Positions 50,033 to 62,198 of a stretch of 64,000 bases of DNA are shown piece by piece. This DNA comes from Zarea fungicola (Eukaryota > Ascomycota > Sordariomycetes > Hypocreales > Cordycipitaceae), in contig FWCC01000147.1 in the NCBI GenBank assembly GCA_900169235.1, positions 69,762 through 133,761 on the forward strand. Direction: 5' to 3'. The position numbers and the translations under genes are program-made. A model generated the notes under the pieces. That model was not told the DNA's origin. It saw only the letters and a list, made by a program, of their open reading frames with translations, and did no database searches. Every line of letters starts with the position of its first letter. Within the stretch, counting starts at the first letter, position 1.

Positions 50033-50743
50033 CTACCCGAATTTCTTTTCAAACTTCTTCAACATCCCGGTTACACCTCGCTCCAGCTTCCCAGCATTCT
50101 CTTGCAATTTACTCGTCGGCTCCTTCTTGGGCTGATATGGTTGGTGCTTTGACGACATTTCCGCCTCTGTCGGTCGGTATACCTGCTGGTGAATGGAATA
50201 GTCCAACCCGCCGTTTTGAGCCGGCGCGGGGTTGGCGTAGCTAAAGCCGGAGTAGCCTCCCAGAGGGGGTGGCGGCGAGGCCGTAGCATTGGCAGTTGGC
50301 GGCGTTGATTGCGTCTGTGTCGGCGGCTGTGGTGTTGGTTGCGTCTGAGACGCATCTGTCGGTGGCGGAGCGAAGCTTGGCGGTCCAGGGATATTTGTGC
50401 CATATGTACTTGTGAGGCCGGGCGATGCAAGGCCGGCTTGGACGGGCATCGTTTGCGATCGCACAATTCCAGGCTGCTGTGGATGCGTACCAAACGAAGG
50501 CGGTGCCATGCGAGGGCTTGTCATGCCATAAGGAGGAAGACCGGGACTGGCAATTCCAGGAGGGAATTGGGAGTGATGGTATGCTGGTGTAAATGGCTGG
50601 CCCTGGTAGTCATGCGCTACTGCTACGGCAAGTGGGTTGAGAGGATCCTCATCTGGAGGCGGCGTCTTTTCGCGATGTTGAATCGTCTCGGGGGCAACGG
50701 GGGCTGCTGGATTATATGCCATGGGAGCGAAACTTTGAGGTGG

Positions 50744-50774
<31 letters not shown>

Positions 50775-51534
50775 ATGTGCTGTGGCATAGGAGGTGGTGG
50801 TGGCAAGTTATCCAGCGAAAGACCTGTGCTTGCACTCGATGGAGCTCCTGCGGTTTGCGACGTCGCAGAATTCTGTTGGTTGTATTGAGGGTCTGAAATT
50901 GCGACATTTTCCAGGTTCTGTACAACGGCGCTCACAGCACCAGGTTGCAGGGAGACAGGCTCATCCAGTACTTCGACTTGAGCTGGAGGCAGGACTCGGC
51001 GCACGCCATTCACAAACTGCAGGGCGTCTTGCTGCGTCCAAAAGTAAATATCGAGCGAATGAAGCTTGTAGTGGTATTTGTTCTCGTTTCGGTGATCGAA
51101 GGTGGGTAGGTGCCACTCATCGTGATGGACGCTCTCGGCAACGGTCATGGAGACCCTGCAGTGCTGCTTGTATGAGTATTGCACATGAGTCTGGTCCAAG
51201 ACTGTGGTTTAAAGAGAATCGTTAGCAGTTGTGTTTGCAAAATATCTGACACTGAGGTAGTTGGTTCTTACAGCCCTCAAAGGCGTCTTGGTCATCGGTA
51301 CCAGCATTGTTTGCAATCTCAATGCGACATCGGCGTTCATTTGGGTTTTCAAACAGATACACATAGGAACCCTTGTCAAAGCGATGGTGTCGCGGCTTCA
51401 CCTCTTCGCCTCCGTAGAAATAATGAATGTCACCGAAGCTTTGCGGTCAATTAGTAGGAATCAGGAAGACGACGCGACAAAAGAAGCAAACATACAGCGT
51501 GGCCACATTCTCTTCTCCGTCTCGAGTCGCCATG
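50033..51534 (-). CDS. Conserved protein, poly-Q and Pro-rich C-terminal half
   Basis: 457 residues. Exons (minus): 51497-51534 (MATRDGEENVAT), 51272-51438 and 50033-51201, with TACTAAT-like branch in intron 1. The first 170 residues look folded: LFGDIHYFYGGEEVKPRHHRF, ENPNERRCRIEIANNAGT, LDQTHVQYSYKQHCRVSMTV and LHSLDIYFWTQQDALQFV. The rest is low complexity: a PPPPP run, a pure Gln tract from a CTG-sense repeat (50748-50774), and long Pro/Gln/Ser stretches. The C-terminus has a short basic helix (LERGVTGMLKKFEKKFG). No signal peptide. I recognise it as a conserved ascomycete protein but cannot name its function; transcription- or RNA-related roles are only guesses from composition. Confidence 0.8.
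50748..50774. repeat. Trinucleotide (TGC/CAG) repeat coding poly-Gln
   Basis: Nine uninterrupted TGC units on the plus strand, read as CAG on the coding strand, inside the Gln tract of the protein above. Confidence 0.97.
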
Positions 51535-52355
51535 ATTGTCACTGCACGAAGCTCACGATGTTGCGCGCGAGAGAGCTGGAATCAGCGCAATGTCTTCTAG
51601 CGCGATCGCCAACGAAAAAAGGATGCAATGGCTATACGTGCAGGGTTGCGCAGCGTTGGGGGTACTTTGTTTTTATAGTTTTCTCAATTCGTGCCTGTGT
51701 CACTGCGAGCATGACCCCTCTTATTCTACTTTGTGCAGATAGTAAGCATATTATATATGTGCATGGGAATCTACAAGCCCGCATTGGCGTTGAGTTGGGC
51801 GCTTAAATGCATTTGGAGGGGTCAACTCATCCAATGAGAGAGACGTGACACCACTGGCACACCCAAATATATCCTTAGTTCCCCGCACTCGGCTTTATTA
51901 ACAAAAGGTACCACGCCGCTTTACCTACAACCACGGGGGTCTTGCCACACTGAATTCAAGTTCTAGTGGTAGGAGTCGCAAGTCGATCGGCAGTGTTCAA
52001 CACTCCCCTCACGATTTTGTTTTCCTTTTCTTGTTACCTGTTCAAAGTTCACCATAAAGTATTTCGCAATAATTTTGTAGACATATTTTACAATCCCCAG
52101 CTGCGAGAATGGACTTCTTGGATTTGTTCGGTTTTTGTTCGTAGTACTACTGCGGACAGTTAGCAGTTAGCTGCCTAAACTGGACGACTCCTTCACGTGA
52201 CAGCGCGTGTTTATCGTGGAGCTTCACCTCTGCTTCGAACTTTACTCTTCACCATGACGTGTCGCGTCAGTCAATTTCTGTATTAGCGTGCCCAGAACGA
52301 TGCATTACGATTCCAGAGACACTGCGTGCAGAGCCTACCAAGATCTGTTTAACAA
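51535..52355. other. Divergent promoter region, poly-Q protein / DNA polymerase kappa
   Basis: 820 bases between two divergent starts. No gene seen. Confidence 0.5.
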
Positions 52356-54360
52356 ATGGCTTCCCCAGAAGGGCTACCTCCAGATGATGTCCTTGAGAGT
52401 CTCCTGGACGACACGGGTGAAGTGGATGATGCAAAAGTGGCGGATGCGCTTGGAGTGGCTGAGGAGGATGATGAATTCAAAACGTTGAAATATTCCCTAT
52501 TAGGCCAGTCCTTACTAAAGGCAGGCCAGGACTCTGTCGACCAGAGCAAGGTGCGCAGAGACAGAAGAAGAAACGAGAAATTGCAAAAGCTGATGTCACA
52601 TACATCACTCATAGGTATCAGAGATTATTTATAATGCCTCCAAAGGATCCAAATTTTTCAATCGAGAAGAGGAGCGCGATAAAATTCTCACGCAAAAAAT
52701 TGAACGCATCTTGAGTCGCAAAGAGGAACTCGACAAGCTAGACTTGACAAATGAACGACTCGGCGCCGACCGCCTCATTGCCGAAATGGAAGCCTCCCGC
52801 GACTTGACACAGCACATTGTCCATATTGACTGCGATGCCTTTTATGCTGCAGTCGAGCTTCTGGACAGACCCGAGCTCAAGGACCTGCCGTTCGCCGTCG
52901 GTGGCGGGGTGCTCACCACGTGCAACTACCTCGCCCGCCAGTTTGGTTGTCGGTCCGGCATGGCCGGTTTCGTGGCCAAGAAGCTCTGCCCTCAGCTTAT
53001 CCTCATCAAGCCCAACTTTGAAAAATACACAGCCAAAGGCAAGGAGGTCCGAGAGGTACTAGCCGACTACGATGCCAGGTTCGAAAGCGCAAGTATCGAT
53101 GAGGCATATCTGAACATCACCGAGTATTGTGTCGCCCACGACATGGGCCCTGCCGAGGTGGTCGAGCAGCTGCGCAAAGAAGTCCAGGAAAAGACGAAGG
53201 TGACAGTCTCGGCCGGTATTGCCGCAAATTCGAGGCTAGCCAAAATCTGCTCCAACTACAACAAGCCAAACGGACAATATGTGTTATCGCGCGAGAGAAA
53301 CGACATTGTGGCCTTCATGCGCGACCTGCCCACGAGAAAAATTCCCGGCATCGGTCGAGTGCTGGAGCGCGAGCTTCTCGAGGTGGGTATCAAGACGTGT
53401 GGTGACATATACGACTACCGGCAGTACCTCCACCGGCTTTTTGGCGACAAAACGTTCGAGTTCCTGCTCGGATGCTATCTCGGGCTTGGCCGCACCAGGA
53501 TTCAGCCAGCGGAAGAGTACGAGCGCAAAAGCGTCGGTACGGAAAGAACGTTTCGAGAAATGTCGGATCCGGCTATGCTACGCGAGAAGCTACGGGGGAC
53601 GGCCGAGGACTTGGAGCGGGATATGAAGCGCGCTGAGTGCAAAGGCCGCACCCTATGCATCAAAATCAAGCTCCATACGTTTGAGGTGTATACCCGCCAG
53701 GTCGTAACGCCCCGGGCGATATACCTCGCGGACGATCTGTACAATTTTTCACTCCCAATGCTCGCCAAGCTGGAGCAAGAGATGCCGGGGATGAAGCTGC
53801 GGCTTATGGGCCTGCGGTGCACACACCTAGTCAGCACCAAGAAACCCGATACCATGGCCTTCTTTGGCTTCAAGCCGAGGCGTCATGACGAAGGCACGCT
53901 CGCAGAGTCCGCGCAGGTGAAACGAAAGACGACTGATTTTCTGGCCGGCGCTGAAGTTGGGTTTGTGAGTCCGACAGATGAGCAAGACGTGACGGAACAA
54001 CAGAGCGGCGAAGATGAGCAACAACAGGACCACACCCCTGGGCATGAAAGGCGGCACGGTAAAGAAATCGTGCCGAACCCCAAGAAGCAAGAAACTGCGG
54101 CCGCTGAGGAAGAGTGGTGGGACTGCCCAATTTGCATGCGCCCACAAGCAGCCAATGAGCGCATGTTTAACGAACACATTGATTTATGCCTATCCCGGCA
54201 GACGATACGCGATGCCGTACAGTCTGATGTCGGAGCTGGCAGCGGCAGCAGCACGGCTGCTCCCTCAAAACGAACAGCAGGACAGCCGGACAGGAAGAGG
54301 GCTGGTGGCAGCAAGGCCGGAGGCGGTGACCCACGACAAAAGAAGCTGTGTTTTGGTTAG
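52356..54360 (+). CDS. POLK: DNA polymerase kappa (DinB, Y family) with C-terminal zinc finger
   Basis: Translesion DNA polymerase of 646 residues. Exons 52356-52550 and 52615-54360 (64-nt intron, GTGCGC...CATAG, phase 0). The long acidic N-terminal extension leads into SEIIYNASKGSKFFNREEERD, the polymerase-kappa N-clasp. The palm has the catalytic acids in HIDCDAFYAAVE and SASIDEAYLNIT. PTRKIPGIGRV is the thumb helix-hairpin-helix, and SVGTERTF the little-finger start. A zinc finger (CPICMRPQAANERMFNEHID, then LCL) near residues 575-600 is of the Rad18/UBZ4 Cys-Cys-His-Cys type and would bind ubiquitin on PCNA. The C-terminus ends QKKLCFG, a possible degenerate PCNA-binding tail (inference). 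Yeast S. cerevisiae lacks this gene; S. pombe Kpa1 is the relative. Confidence 0.95.
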
Positions 54361-54628
54361 ACAACCGATGACATCTAACGACCATATATGACACCATATA
54401 AATGCTATTTGTAATCACAACTTGAGTATGGCGTTTTGAAGTAAATCTAAGACATGCTGCCTGCAATCTCAATTTGGGTCAAGCTCGATGTGTCGACGAC
54501 ACCCGAAAGAAGGCAACGGCTTGCGCAGATTTCGCGAGGACAACCAGGATCAATTCCGCATTTTATTTGCATAAATATATGACTTTATAAAAGAGTAAAA
54601 AATTCGCTTCGCTGTATAAACATTTAAT

Positions 54629-55519
54629 TTACAGCTCCTCTTTCTATATGAGGAGGGATGAAGAAAAAATGGCACTCTACGTTAGCGGACTGCGGCCACA
54701 GAGTAAACGGCGGATAGCGTCAATGTAATTTACCTGACCGGCCTTGTTGTCCTCTTTGGGCGTGGCGTCCTCAGCCTCTTCGACTTTCTTGGGGGGCTCG
54801 ACACCGGCAATGGCGACAAGCTCAGTTTCGAAGACTATAGGTTTGTCTGGTTAGCATTTTCACTTTTTTTAATGCAGAATCTTATTGATTTCGACATACT
54901 AAGAGTGGCGCCGCCGGGGATGGGACCAATGCCACGGTCTCCGTATCCGAACTCGGGGGGGATGGTGAGGGTTCTAAATCAAATCAATTAGCCGGACTGC
55001 GCTTTGGCTTTGCTTTTGTTTGCTTGTTTGCTTGTTTGTTTGGGGCGAAAGACCGTACCGCTTCTCTCCGATACACATGTCAAGGAGACCTTGGTCCCAG
55101 CTAATTGGAGTGGAATGTTAGTTGTCGTTTATATAAAGAAAATAATGTTGCCTCGTGGGATTGGCAGGAACTTGCCCCTTGATAACCTGCCCAGCGCCGA
55201 CCTTGAAGTCGAGAGGCTGGCCACGATCGTAGCCTATATTACGAAGGAAAAGAAAAGCATTACGTCAGCTCGCACATGTTTTCCAATTGGGGAATACCAC
55301 CAGCGATAAAGCAAGCATAAGTCTAAATAGAAACTTACTGGCGTCAAACTGGGTGCCGTCGGAGGCAAGGGTTCCACGATAATGCATAGAAACTTTGTCC
55401 CCTTTCTTTGTCTTGCGCTCGCACTCGACCTTGTGGGTAACTTCAATCTTGAGCTCTTCGGCCGCGGCGACGGCGACGGCAAAGGCCGCAATGGCGGATA
55501 CAATGGTGGTGGTCTTCAT
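54629..55519 (-). CDS. FKBP2: ER-resident FKBP-type prolyl isomerase (FKBP2 type)
   Basis: Peptidyl-prolyl cis-trans isomerase of 156 residues in the ER lumen. Six exons (minus): 55339-55519, 55176-55233, 55059-55100, 54900-54973, 54734-54834, 54629-54643. All phases agree. Signal peptide: [20 protein letters not shown]. The FKBP core is [49 protein letters not shown] and [17 protein letters not shown]. Intron 2 is a GC-AG intron (AAGGG|GCAAGT). The last exon is 15 nt and codes only KEEL plus stop, an ER-retention tail of the HDEL/HNEL type. If the last intron (GTAAAT...ATAG) is retained, translation instead ends [18 protein letters not shown] at a TAG near 54677 and the tail is lost. Confidence 0.9.
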
Positions 55520-56212
55520 GGTTGTAGTGGGCTGTTGGTGGTTGGAGGAGAGAAGATGGAGGGGATTGGCGGCGAGCAGTGGCGGCCAAGTCACTCCGTA
55601 CATTGGACACATTGCCCCAAGCTTGAGCGGGACCGTTGGCGTTCCCGCACTCTGAAGAGATCCACACCAAGCCAACAAAAGCCCACTGACTTGGGGCCAC
55701 TCAGTAGAATGCACGGCCAGTCAACACATGTACATGGGTCTCTCAGGTTGCTTGATTGAAGCCATGAAGCTGTTAAAGACGTTGCATTATATTCTCAGAT
55801 GTGTTGAATTAAAGACATTTCAGTACAAATTTAAAATATAGAAATATAAAAACCATATCATACGTGCTCAAATTGCTAAAATACAACCTTGCGTTTGCCG
55901 CACAAAATCGATGTAGGGTAGGCGAAGTGTTGAGGATCTATCTTGGTTATGTAGATGTTGAACTGGACAATAGTTTACTCGCAGTCGCCTTTGTAAATAA
56001 AGAGTAAGTACTAATAAATCAAGAAACACATAATAGAGTATATTCAAAATTCGCCTATTGCGTGTACAGGGTGTGTGGAAGTCATTTGCTGATTATGCGA
56101 CTAAGTGAGTACAGTTAGATTGGCTTGCATGCCTGGACCTTTGGCAGGATTACATTGGGAAACGCAACTTTTCCCCTAAATACAATCACAGGCCAGTTTC
56201 ATGACAACTACT
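55520..56212. other. Intergenic, FKBP promoter to NRPS-like gene 3' end
   Basis: About 700 bases, AT-rich in the right half, with no gene. No thiolation or reductase-domain sequence lies here on the minus strand. Confidence 0.55.
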
Positions 56213-57945
56213 CTAGTTTACGTAGAGACTATCAATTTCCTTCGCAAATTGAGTATAAAGCTGTGGTCAGATGACATTTCCTTTATCTGTACGAGGAAGT
56301 TGCGTGGACGCAGGCAAGACGTACACCTTATCCTTTTTGATCTCTGAGAATTGGTCAACATTTTTGTTTGCCGCTTCGATAAAACACCAAATTTGCTCCA
56401 GGACATCTTCCATTGCTATGTCTGGCGATGGCACCACCAGCAAGCTAGGGATCGGTTTACCATTGCCCACCACAAATACCTCATCCAGCATGGGACTTTC
56501 TCGCACACGATCCTCAATAGGTAAACCTAGTACCTTTTCTCCTGTCGCTAGAGCAATGAAATCCCCTTCTCTATTCAAAAATACCCAAGCTCGAGGTTTG
56601 GTAGGATGTGGCCGCATCATGTCCCCAGTGCGATACGACCCTGGGATGGGCTGGTCTGTGTTGCTTCTGGCCAGGCCTGGAAACGTGGACAACAAGACAA
56701 GTTCATGAACTTCCACCGCTACAGGATCCAAAAGAATATGATCCCGGACGAGTGGATGGAACTCTATGAAGTTCCAGTCGGGGTCGTCTCTGGCCCGAAA
56801 CATGGAAGTGCCAAAAGAGCTTATTGCTTCTGAACACCCCAAGGTATTGCTAAAATTGACACCCTGCTCGACCAAGTAATTACCAAGGCTCGTTCTTATG
56901 GGAGCACCGCCTATTTTGGGACAATCAGCTTGCTAAATGTCTATTTGGTTCGGGTAGAAGGGAAAACCTTACCGGTGGTAACAAACTTGGCTACCTTGAG
57001 GCAGGCAATGCCTCTCTGACTCTTGGCCAGCAATTCTAGACTATTGGGCACGGCCGGAATGAATTGCGCATCAGACGCTTCAAAAGCTTCAACTAAACCG
57101 TCCGCTGTGAGCTCTTGTGAGGTGTCGAGTAGATAGCAAACCTTGCCATAGTACAAAGTGCTCCAAAGACAGACATGACCCCAGCCGTGGTAGAGAGGGC
57201 GCGAGATAACAGTGTTTAGCGGCAGACCGGACGTGTAAATAGTGGATGCCAGCGACTTGTGTTTGAAATGGATTGCTTTTGGCATCCCCGTTGAGCCTGA
57301 CGTATGGAAGACTACTGCCGAGACTGGAGCCAGTTCCTCGGCAGTGAAGAAGTGCGTCGCAACAGCAGTATCTGCCGGGACTTCATAGTCAGATCTTGTA
57401 AGCATCGGAATCACAGAGAGTGCCATGATTTCACAGGTCAGATTGGCAGTTGTTGCCGCTGTTGCCGAAGAATCGTGGATGACAGAGTCTGCTTGGGTAA
57501 CTCTGAGCAGGCCCGCGACGGCTGCCGGCTTCAGTCTCAGAGACAGCAGAACAACCGTGTATCCAAGACGCGTAAGAGCAAGCATGTTCACAAGGTAGTT
57601 CACATTGGTGTTTCCTAAGAGGGCAACGGCACGTCCAAGGCTCTTGAAATAGCATTGTCAATTGTCGTAGACAATCATTTGTATTTTGTACGTTGTTTTA
57701 CTTACAGGCTTGTAGCCCAACGCCAGGAACCGCTGCACACCAGCATCAATAAACCCTTTTATCTGGACTGCAGTAAAAGTCTCGTAATAGTCGCTACCGT
57801 TTGATTCCGCAAGATGGAAGGGAAATGCGAGAATTTTGGCAGAAGGGGAGTCGGCCGCACGAAGCGAGACAATGTCGTCAAGTACGCGAGGCGTACCATA
57901 GCGTTTGCATTGCTCGTCATAGTATTGCTTATTGTAAATGTCCAT
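56213..57945 (-). CDS. NRPS-like adenylation protein, truncated
   Basis: Adenylate-forming enzyme of fungal NRPS-like (A-T-R) type, reduced to the adenylation domain. Exons (minus): 57706-57945, 56973-57642 and 56910 downwards, in phase. Start MDIYNKQYYDEQCKRYGTPR. Core motif A3 is HTSGSTGMPKAI, A7 is SYRTGDMMRPHP, and A10 is LPRTDKGNVI with the catalytic Lys. The frame stops at TGA 56267-56269 after 517 residues, but the same frame continues with 17 sensible codons (QLYTQFAKEIDSLYVN) to a TAG at 56213. One C-to-T change of an Arg CGA would explain the TGA. Thiolation and reductase domains, usual downstream, are absent. It may be inactive or a stand-alone ligase. Confidence 0.75.
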
Positions 57946-60900
57946 TCTTCTGATTCTTTCCGAGTTTCAAACAACAACGATACAGAAATTGAATCAACGA
58001 TGGAAATTTCCTGTGACAAGGGAGGCAAGGAGGCTAGTGCTTCGCCGTGAAATAGGGAAAAATGAAAAAGAAATGAGGAGCCATGTGCTGTAGATGGAAA
58101 TTGGCCGTCAACAAGCATTTTTATAATGTGATAGAGCAATACGAGGGAAATAAAAAGGTCGGAATGATCGGCCTCGCCAGATGCCGTCCGCTCGCTGCTG
58201 CATTTACCCCACGCCGAATGAAACATCAACTGTTATTGCTAGGACGGCTTCAATGGCCGAAAGTCCGACAAAATCTTAATAAACATTTATGACGATATAT
58301 TTAAGATAGAATATCTACACGAGATGATGAGATAAAAAGGATTGTAAAGTGGCGAAACTACAGAGAGATGGGTGGCATTGAACAACGATGAGCTTGTCGA
58401 GGCTAGAGAAGCACGGCAAAGAGAGACGGGAACGGGAAGCAGATGCAGCAAAACAAAACTTGAAAAAGAAAAATCACTGTTTACCAATTAGAAGTATGCC
58501 TTACGTAAAAAAAATAAAATAAAAAAAAGAGATAAAGACCGTTTCGCTGGCTGTTTCCTCGGGGTTGCGTCAGAGGCGTCGACTCCCAAGAGGCGCACTT
58601 GGGTTGTATTACACATTTGCACAAGCCAGAATATCCAAGTGGCATGGCACTGCATGATTCGTCATCACATTCATAAAACTGCCTCCTCGTTATTTCATGT
58701 AGCACAGCACCAAAGAGGAAACAAGAAAAAGTCTTTCAATGCTATGCAGATGGGTGCGCTGATTTTTTCGTCGTCTCGTCCGTCACCTATCGCCACATCA
58801 CTTTTATTGGCTGAATGGGCGGCATGCAGGCCTTGGATGTGTGATGTCTGAGATTTTGTGGGTGCGTGGATGGCGTTTATGCAGTGAGACTGGGGGAACG
58901 GGAGGGGAGAAGAGGGGTTATCGAAGGTTGACAGCTAAATGTTTTACATTTTGCATGTGCGACAATCTGCAAGTGAAAAGGGTTTTTCTGCGTGTAACAA
59001 TGGCTAAGAGACAAAACGGCCTTTGGTTCGCCAATGCGGTTTCCTGCATGATGAACAATGAGGGGCAAAAAAACAAGTCGCAATTGACGAACGACTGCTC
59101 ATCCATCATGATACACCAACAAGCATGCTGTGGCAGTTTCCTCTGTCCTCTTGGAACAACTTGTTTTCCCCGTGTAAGTTCGCTGACAGAGACAATGTAA
59201 AGTAACCGTACCATCCCTGGTGCGATCGACGACGGGGGTATATGCCGGGGAGAATGGGGAGGCACTATTCACATCCCTAGCGGTAGATGACAAGGCTAGT
59301 AGCTGTCTATAGCAAGCCACATGAGCCGCCATCCTGGAAAACAATGACAGGCACAAGTATACGCATCAGGAAGACTATCACGCAACACACACAAATGCTG
59401 GAAGCAAAAAGATATAAACTTTGTTGCACAGTTCATTGTCGGGCGACAACAGCGACGGACACTTGGACCCCTGCTTGTTGTCCCGACCACCTCATCGTAA
59501 ACAGTCACGACAGCTGATGCTGCAACTACCCGACTATGACAACGAGCCCAATTTCCAAGGCATGAGCAACCAGACGGCAAAAAAAAGGTCACGTTGTCCA
59601 GCTTGTGACGCAACAAGGGACCAGTTGCTGAGTATGCTCGGTATTAGTGGTCAAGCTAGTGTGGCGCCTCACCAAGGCTGACAGGGTCCAGGAAGGCGAC
59701 AACTGCTGAGCCTCTTTTTTCGTCTTGTCTATGAGCCAAGTCTTTGGGTCTACGTGCACTTAGCACTTTTGCGGTTTATTTTCTGAGGCACCTTTTCGAA
59801 ACAAAGAATTGCCGTAGGCTGTGCAAAGCATCATCATCATAGGTCAGCCCGGTGGCCGTTTTAGGGTGGCCGTGCTGATGTTAGTCGGATCCCCACGGAG
59901 CTAGCTCATGACGTGGGTAAACTCGTAGTGCTAGGGACGAGTTAACTGGAACTAGAGAATTCTACCCGTTGGCGAGGCTAGACAAAACCGCCTGTTACAG
60001 GTGAGAGTGGACGCCCCAGCTCCGAGAAAAGCAAGGCGACACCACGACGAGTCGGAACCCTAACTACAAGGCGCAGGTACCAAGTCGAGGCTGCAAGAAG
60101 AATCTAAATGGAATTAAACACATCAGCGCCCGAAAACTGGTCTCGAACGTGCCCTTTGTACCGCCTCAGGACAAGACCTTGTTTCCTTGTTTTCCTTTTG
60201 CTTTTCGTCGTGCGCTTTTTTCGGCCTCACTCACAATTGTGCTCTTGGCCTCGTATCAAGCACATTCGTTGTTTTTAGCCTTGTCTTTCTCCTGCCTAGA
60301 ATCGCAGGGAAATGGACAAATTGAATACACTAGCTCCCAGTTGAGAACCCGACCCTTGCCGGAAACGCCAACGCCACCGGAGCCTTGCATCCCATAGGGC
60401 GTTGTACCTTCAATTCGCGTCAACTACTATCCACTAAAACAATGGCACCTTCTAGGCGGCAATCGTCTTCTGCCTGCATTTGTGTCCACAATATCCCCCA
60501 TATCGTGGTTCCGGTCTCCTTGTCTCACTCAACCCAGCCCCCGCCGGTCCATTCACGCTCACTCTGTTTCTCTACTTTCTTTGCAATTGATAGAATTTCC
60601 CACAAAATTTTTTATTCCCGCTTAACAGGTATTAGCCAATGAACCCAATTAAAACACGCCCCCATTCAAGTCATCCAAATTGCTGGGCCTACCCCGGGCG
60701 CAGTGTCGCTAGTGAGTCACCTGAGAGGTTCAACCTGGAGGCAGCACTACCTCACGCCCCATTTACCACAACATTTGTGGCTCTGGCCAATCTTTGTTCT
60801 CTTTATTCTTTGAATTCTGATTTATTCATTTCACCATATGTCCTGTTTCGTTTTACCGTTGCTTTAGTGGAGAAACGACACCCGATATCAGTCAAGTTGA

Positions 60901-61419
60901 ACAGGACACACGCCCCATTCCCTCTTACACCAGTTTACCCTTCCCACTTGTTTCCCAAAGGCCTGAGTCACCTAGGCTCTTGTCTTCTTTTCTGATCTTG
61001 TGGCCTGGTGTAATAGAGGGGCTTTTCTGAGGCACTGCTTTCACTTTTGGGGGACTCGACCAGTCCATTGGTTGTTTTGCTTTCTGTTCATTCCCGGCAT
61101 CCCTGTGGTGATGCCTGGAGTGATGGGGCATCGCCCGAGGCTGCTAGGCCATGACCTCTCTTGCCCTGCTTTTCCGTATCGCCCTTGGCTGTGCTTTTTT
61201 CTGTCGTCATGGTGTTTTTTACTCTATCGTTTTTTGTACACGCCCCTGTCCACGATGCTGTACACTACTACATATAAACCTCATCCCGCCGGCCGAAGAT
61301 GAGGACTTTCAATTTATTACACTCAGCTACAATACAATCACACATCATCTTGACTTTGCATTGAATATTATCTGAGTCTACACTTGAAATTTTACTTGAT
61401 ACAACTCTACAACAAGCAA
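57946..61419. other. 3.4-kb gene-poor region
   Basis: The longest stretch without a supported gene. Frames up to 119 codons on both strands (58841-59200, 60149-60397, 60639-60995) look random. The plus strand from 60150 to 61000 is strongly pyrimidine-rich, as in fungal promoters and leaders, and ends at the small gene at 61420. No transposon, rRNA or tRNA seen. Confidence 0.45.
61272..61278 (+). promoter_or_regulatory. TATA-like box of the Ser/Tyr-rich gene
   Basis: The sequence atataaa stands about 140 bases before the ATG at 61420, a normal distance for a fungal TATA box. It supports transcription starting near 61300 rather than a long leader. Not proven. Confidence 0.35.
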
Positions 61420-61698
61420 ATGACTTCATCCCACTACTCTTCCAGCTCGTCCAGTCGCGCCAACAGTTCAAGCTCCTACAAGTCGGGAAGCAGCATGTCG
61501 AGCTCATCGTACAAATCAAGCGCCTACAAGTCTTCAACCTGTATGTCTTCTAAGCCCTCCCCAATGGCTTTAAAGGACCGTTTATTAACTATTTCCGCAG
61601 CTTCATCAACTTCCACTAAACCAGCTATACACAACATTTATGGAAGCTCCTATGGCTCTGCCCCGACCCCGGGCTATGGCACCAGACACAGCCGCTGA
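61420..61698 (+). CDS. Small Ser/Tyr/Lys-rich low-complexity protein
   Basis: Unrecognised. The ATG at 61420 follows a purine-rich AACAAGCAA context. A 60-nt intron at 61541-61600 (GTATGT...TTAACTA...CCGCAG) keeps the frame, giving 72 residues; unspliced it would be 92. The spliced product is a run of Ser with regular Tyr-Lys (SSSSYKSGSSMSSSSYKSS, SAYKSS) and a Gly/Tyr end (YGSSYGSAPTPGYGTRHSR). No signal peptide or known domain. Such composition is seen in small stress- or conidiation-induced fungal proteins, but nothing here proves that. A splice pair that preserves frame and a TATA-like box argue that it is a real gene. Confidence 0.55.
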   Translation: MTSSHYSSSSSSRANSSSSYKSGSSMSSSSYKSSAYKSSTCMSSKPSPMALKDRLLTISAASSTSTKPAIHNIYGSSYGSAPTPGYGTRHSR

Positions 61699-62198
61699 TT
61701 GCGTATTGCTTCTGCGACTTGGAAGCATTCAATCTTGCGACAGTCATCAAAAACTACCTGTTGATTCCGGAAATCAATGGTAGAGAATTGTGGTTCTTTA
61801 CATTGTTCAACTTTTGCTGCTCTGTCTTGTCTTTGGAACTCGAACAAATATTACTAGCGATGCCTCACGGCCGGGAATGTGTTTTTTTACTGTACGAAAT
61901 ATAGATATGAAGGAATGATTATGGAAAATAAACAATGGAACGAATCTCATTACAAAAAAACTTGAGCGATTGGATTTGGTATTGGGATGCATTGTTACTA
62001 TACTTACATGCTTTCCTTTCAATTACAACTGTCATTTTGCTTCAACCAAACACACAACCTGTGCAACATTAAACGACCTGTTAAAAATAAACATGTCATA
62101 TATTACTGTGTAACAGCCGAAAGCATGCACAGATGCGTCTTTCGCTTGAACCAAAATGTGACATGTGTGACCAAGTGAAAGCCAGTGGCGCCTGCATA

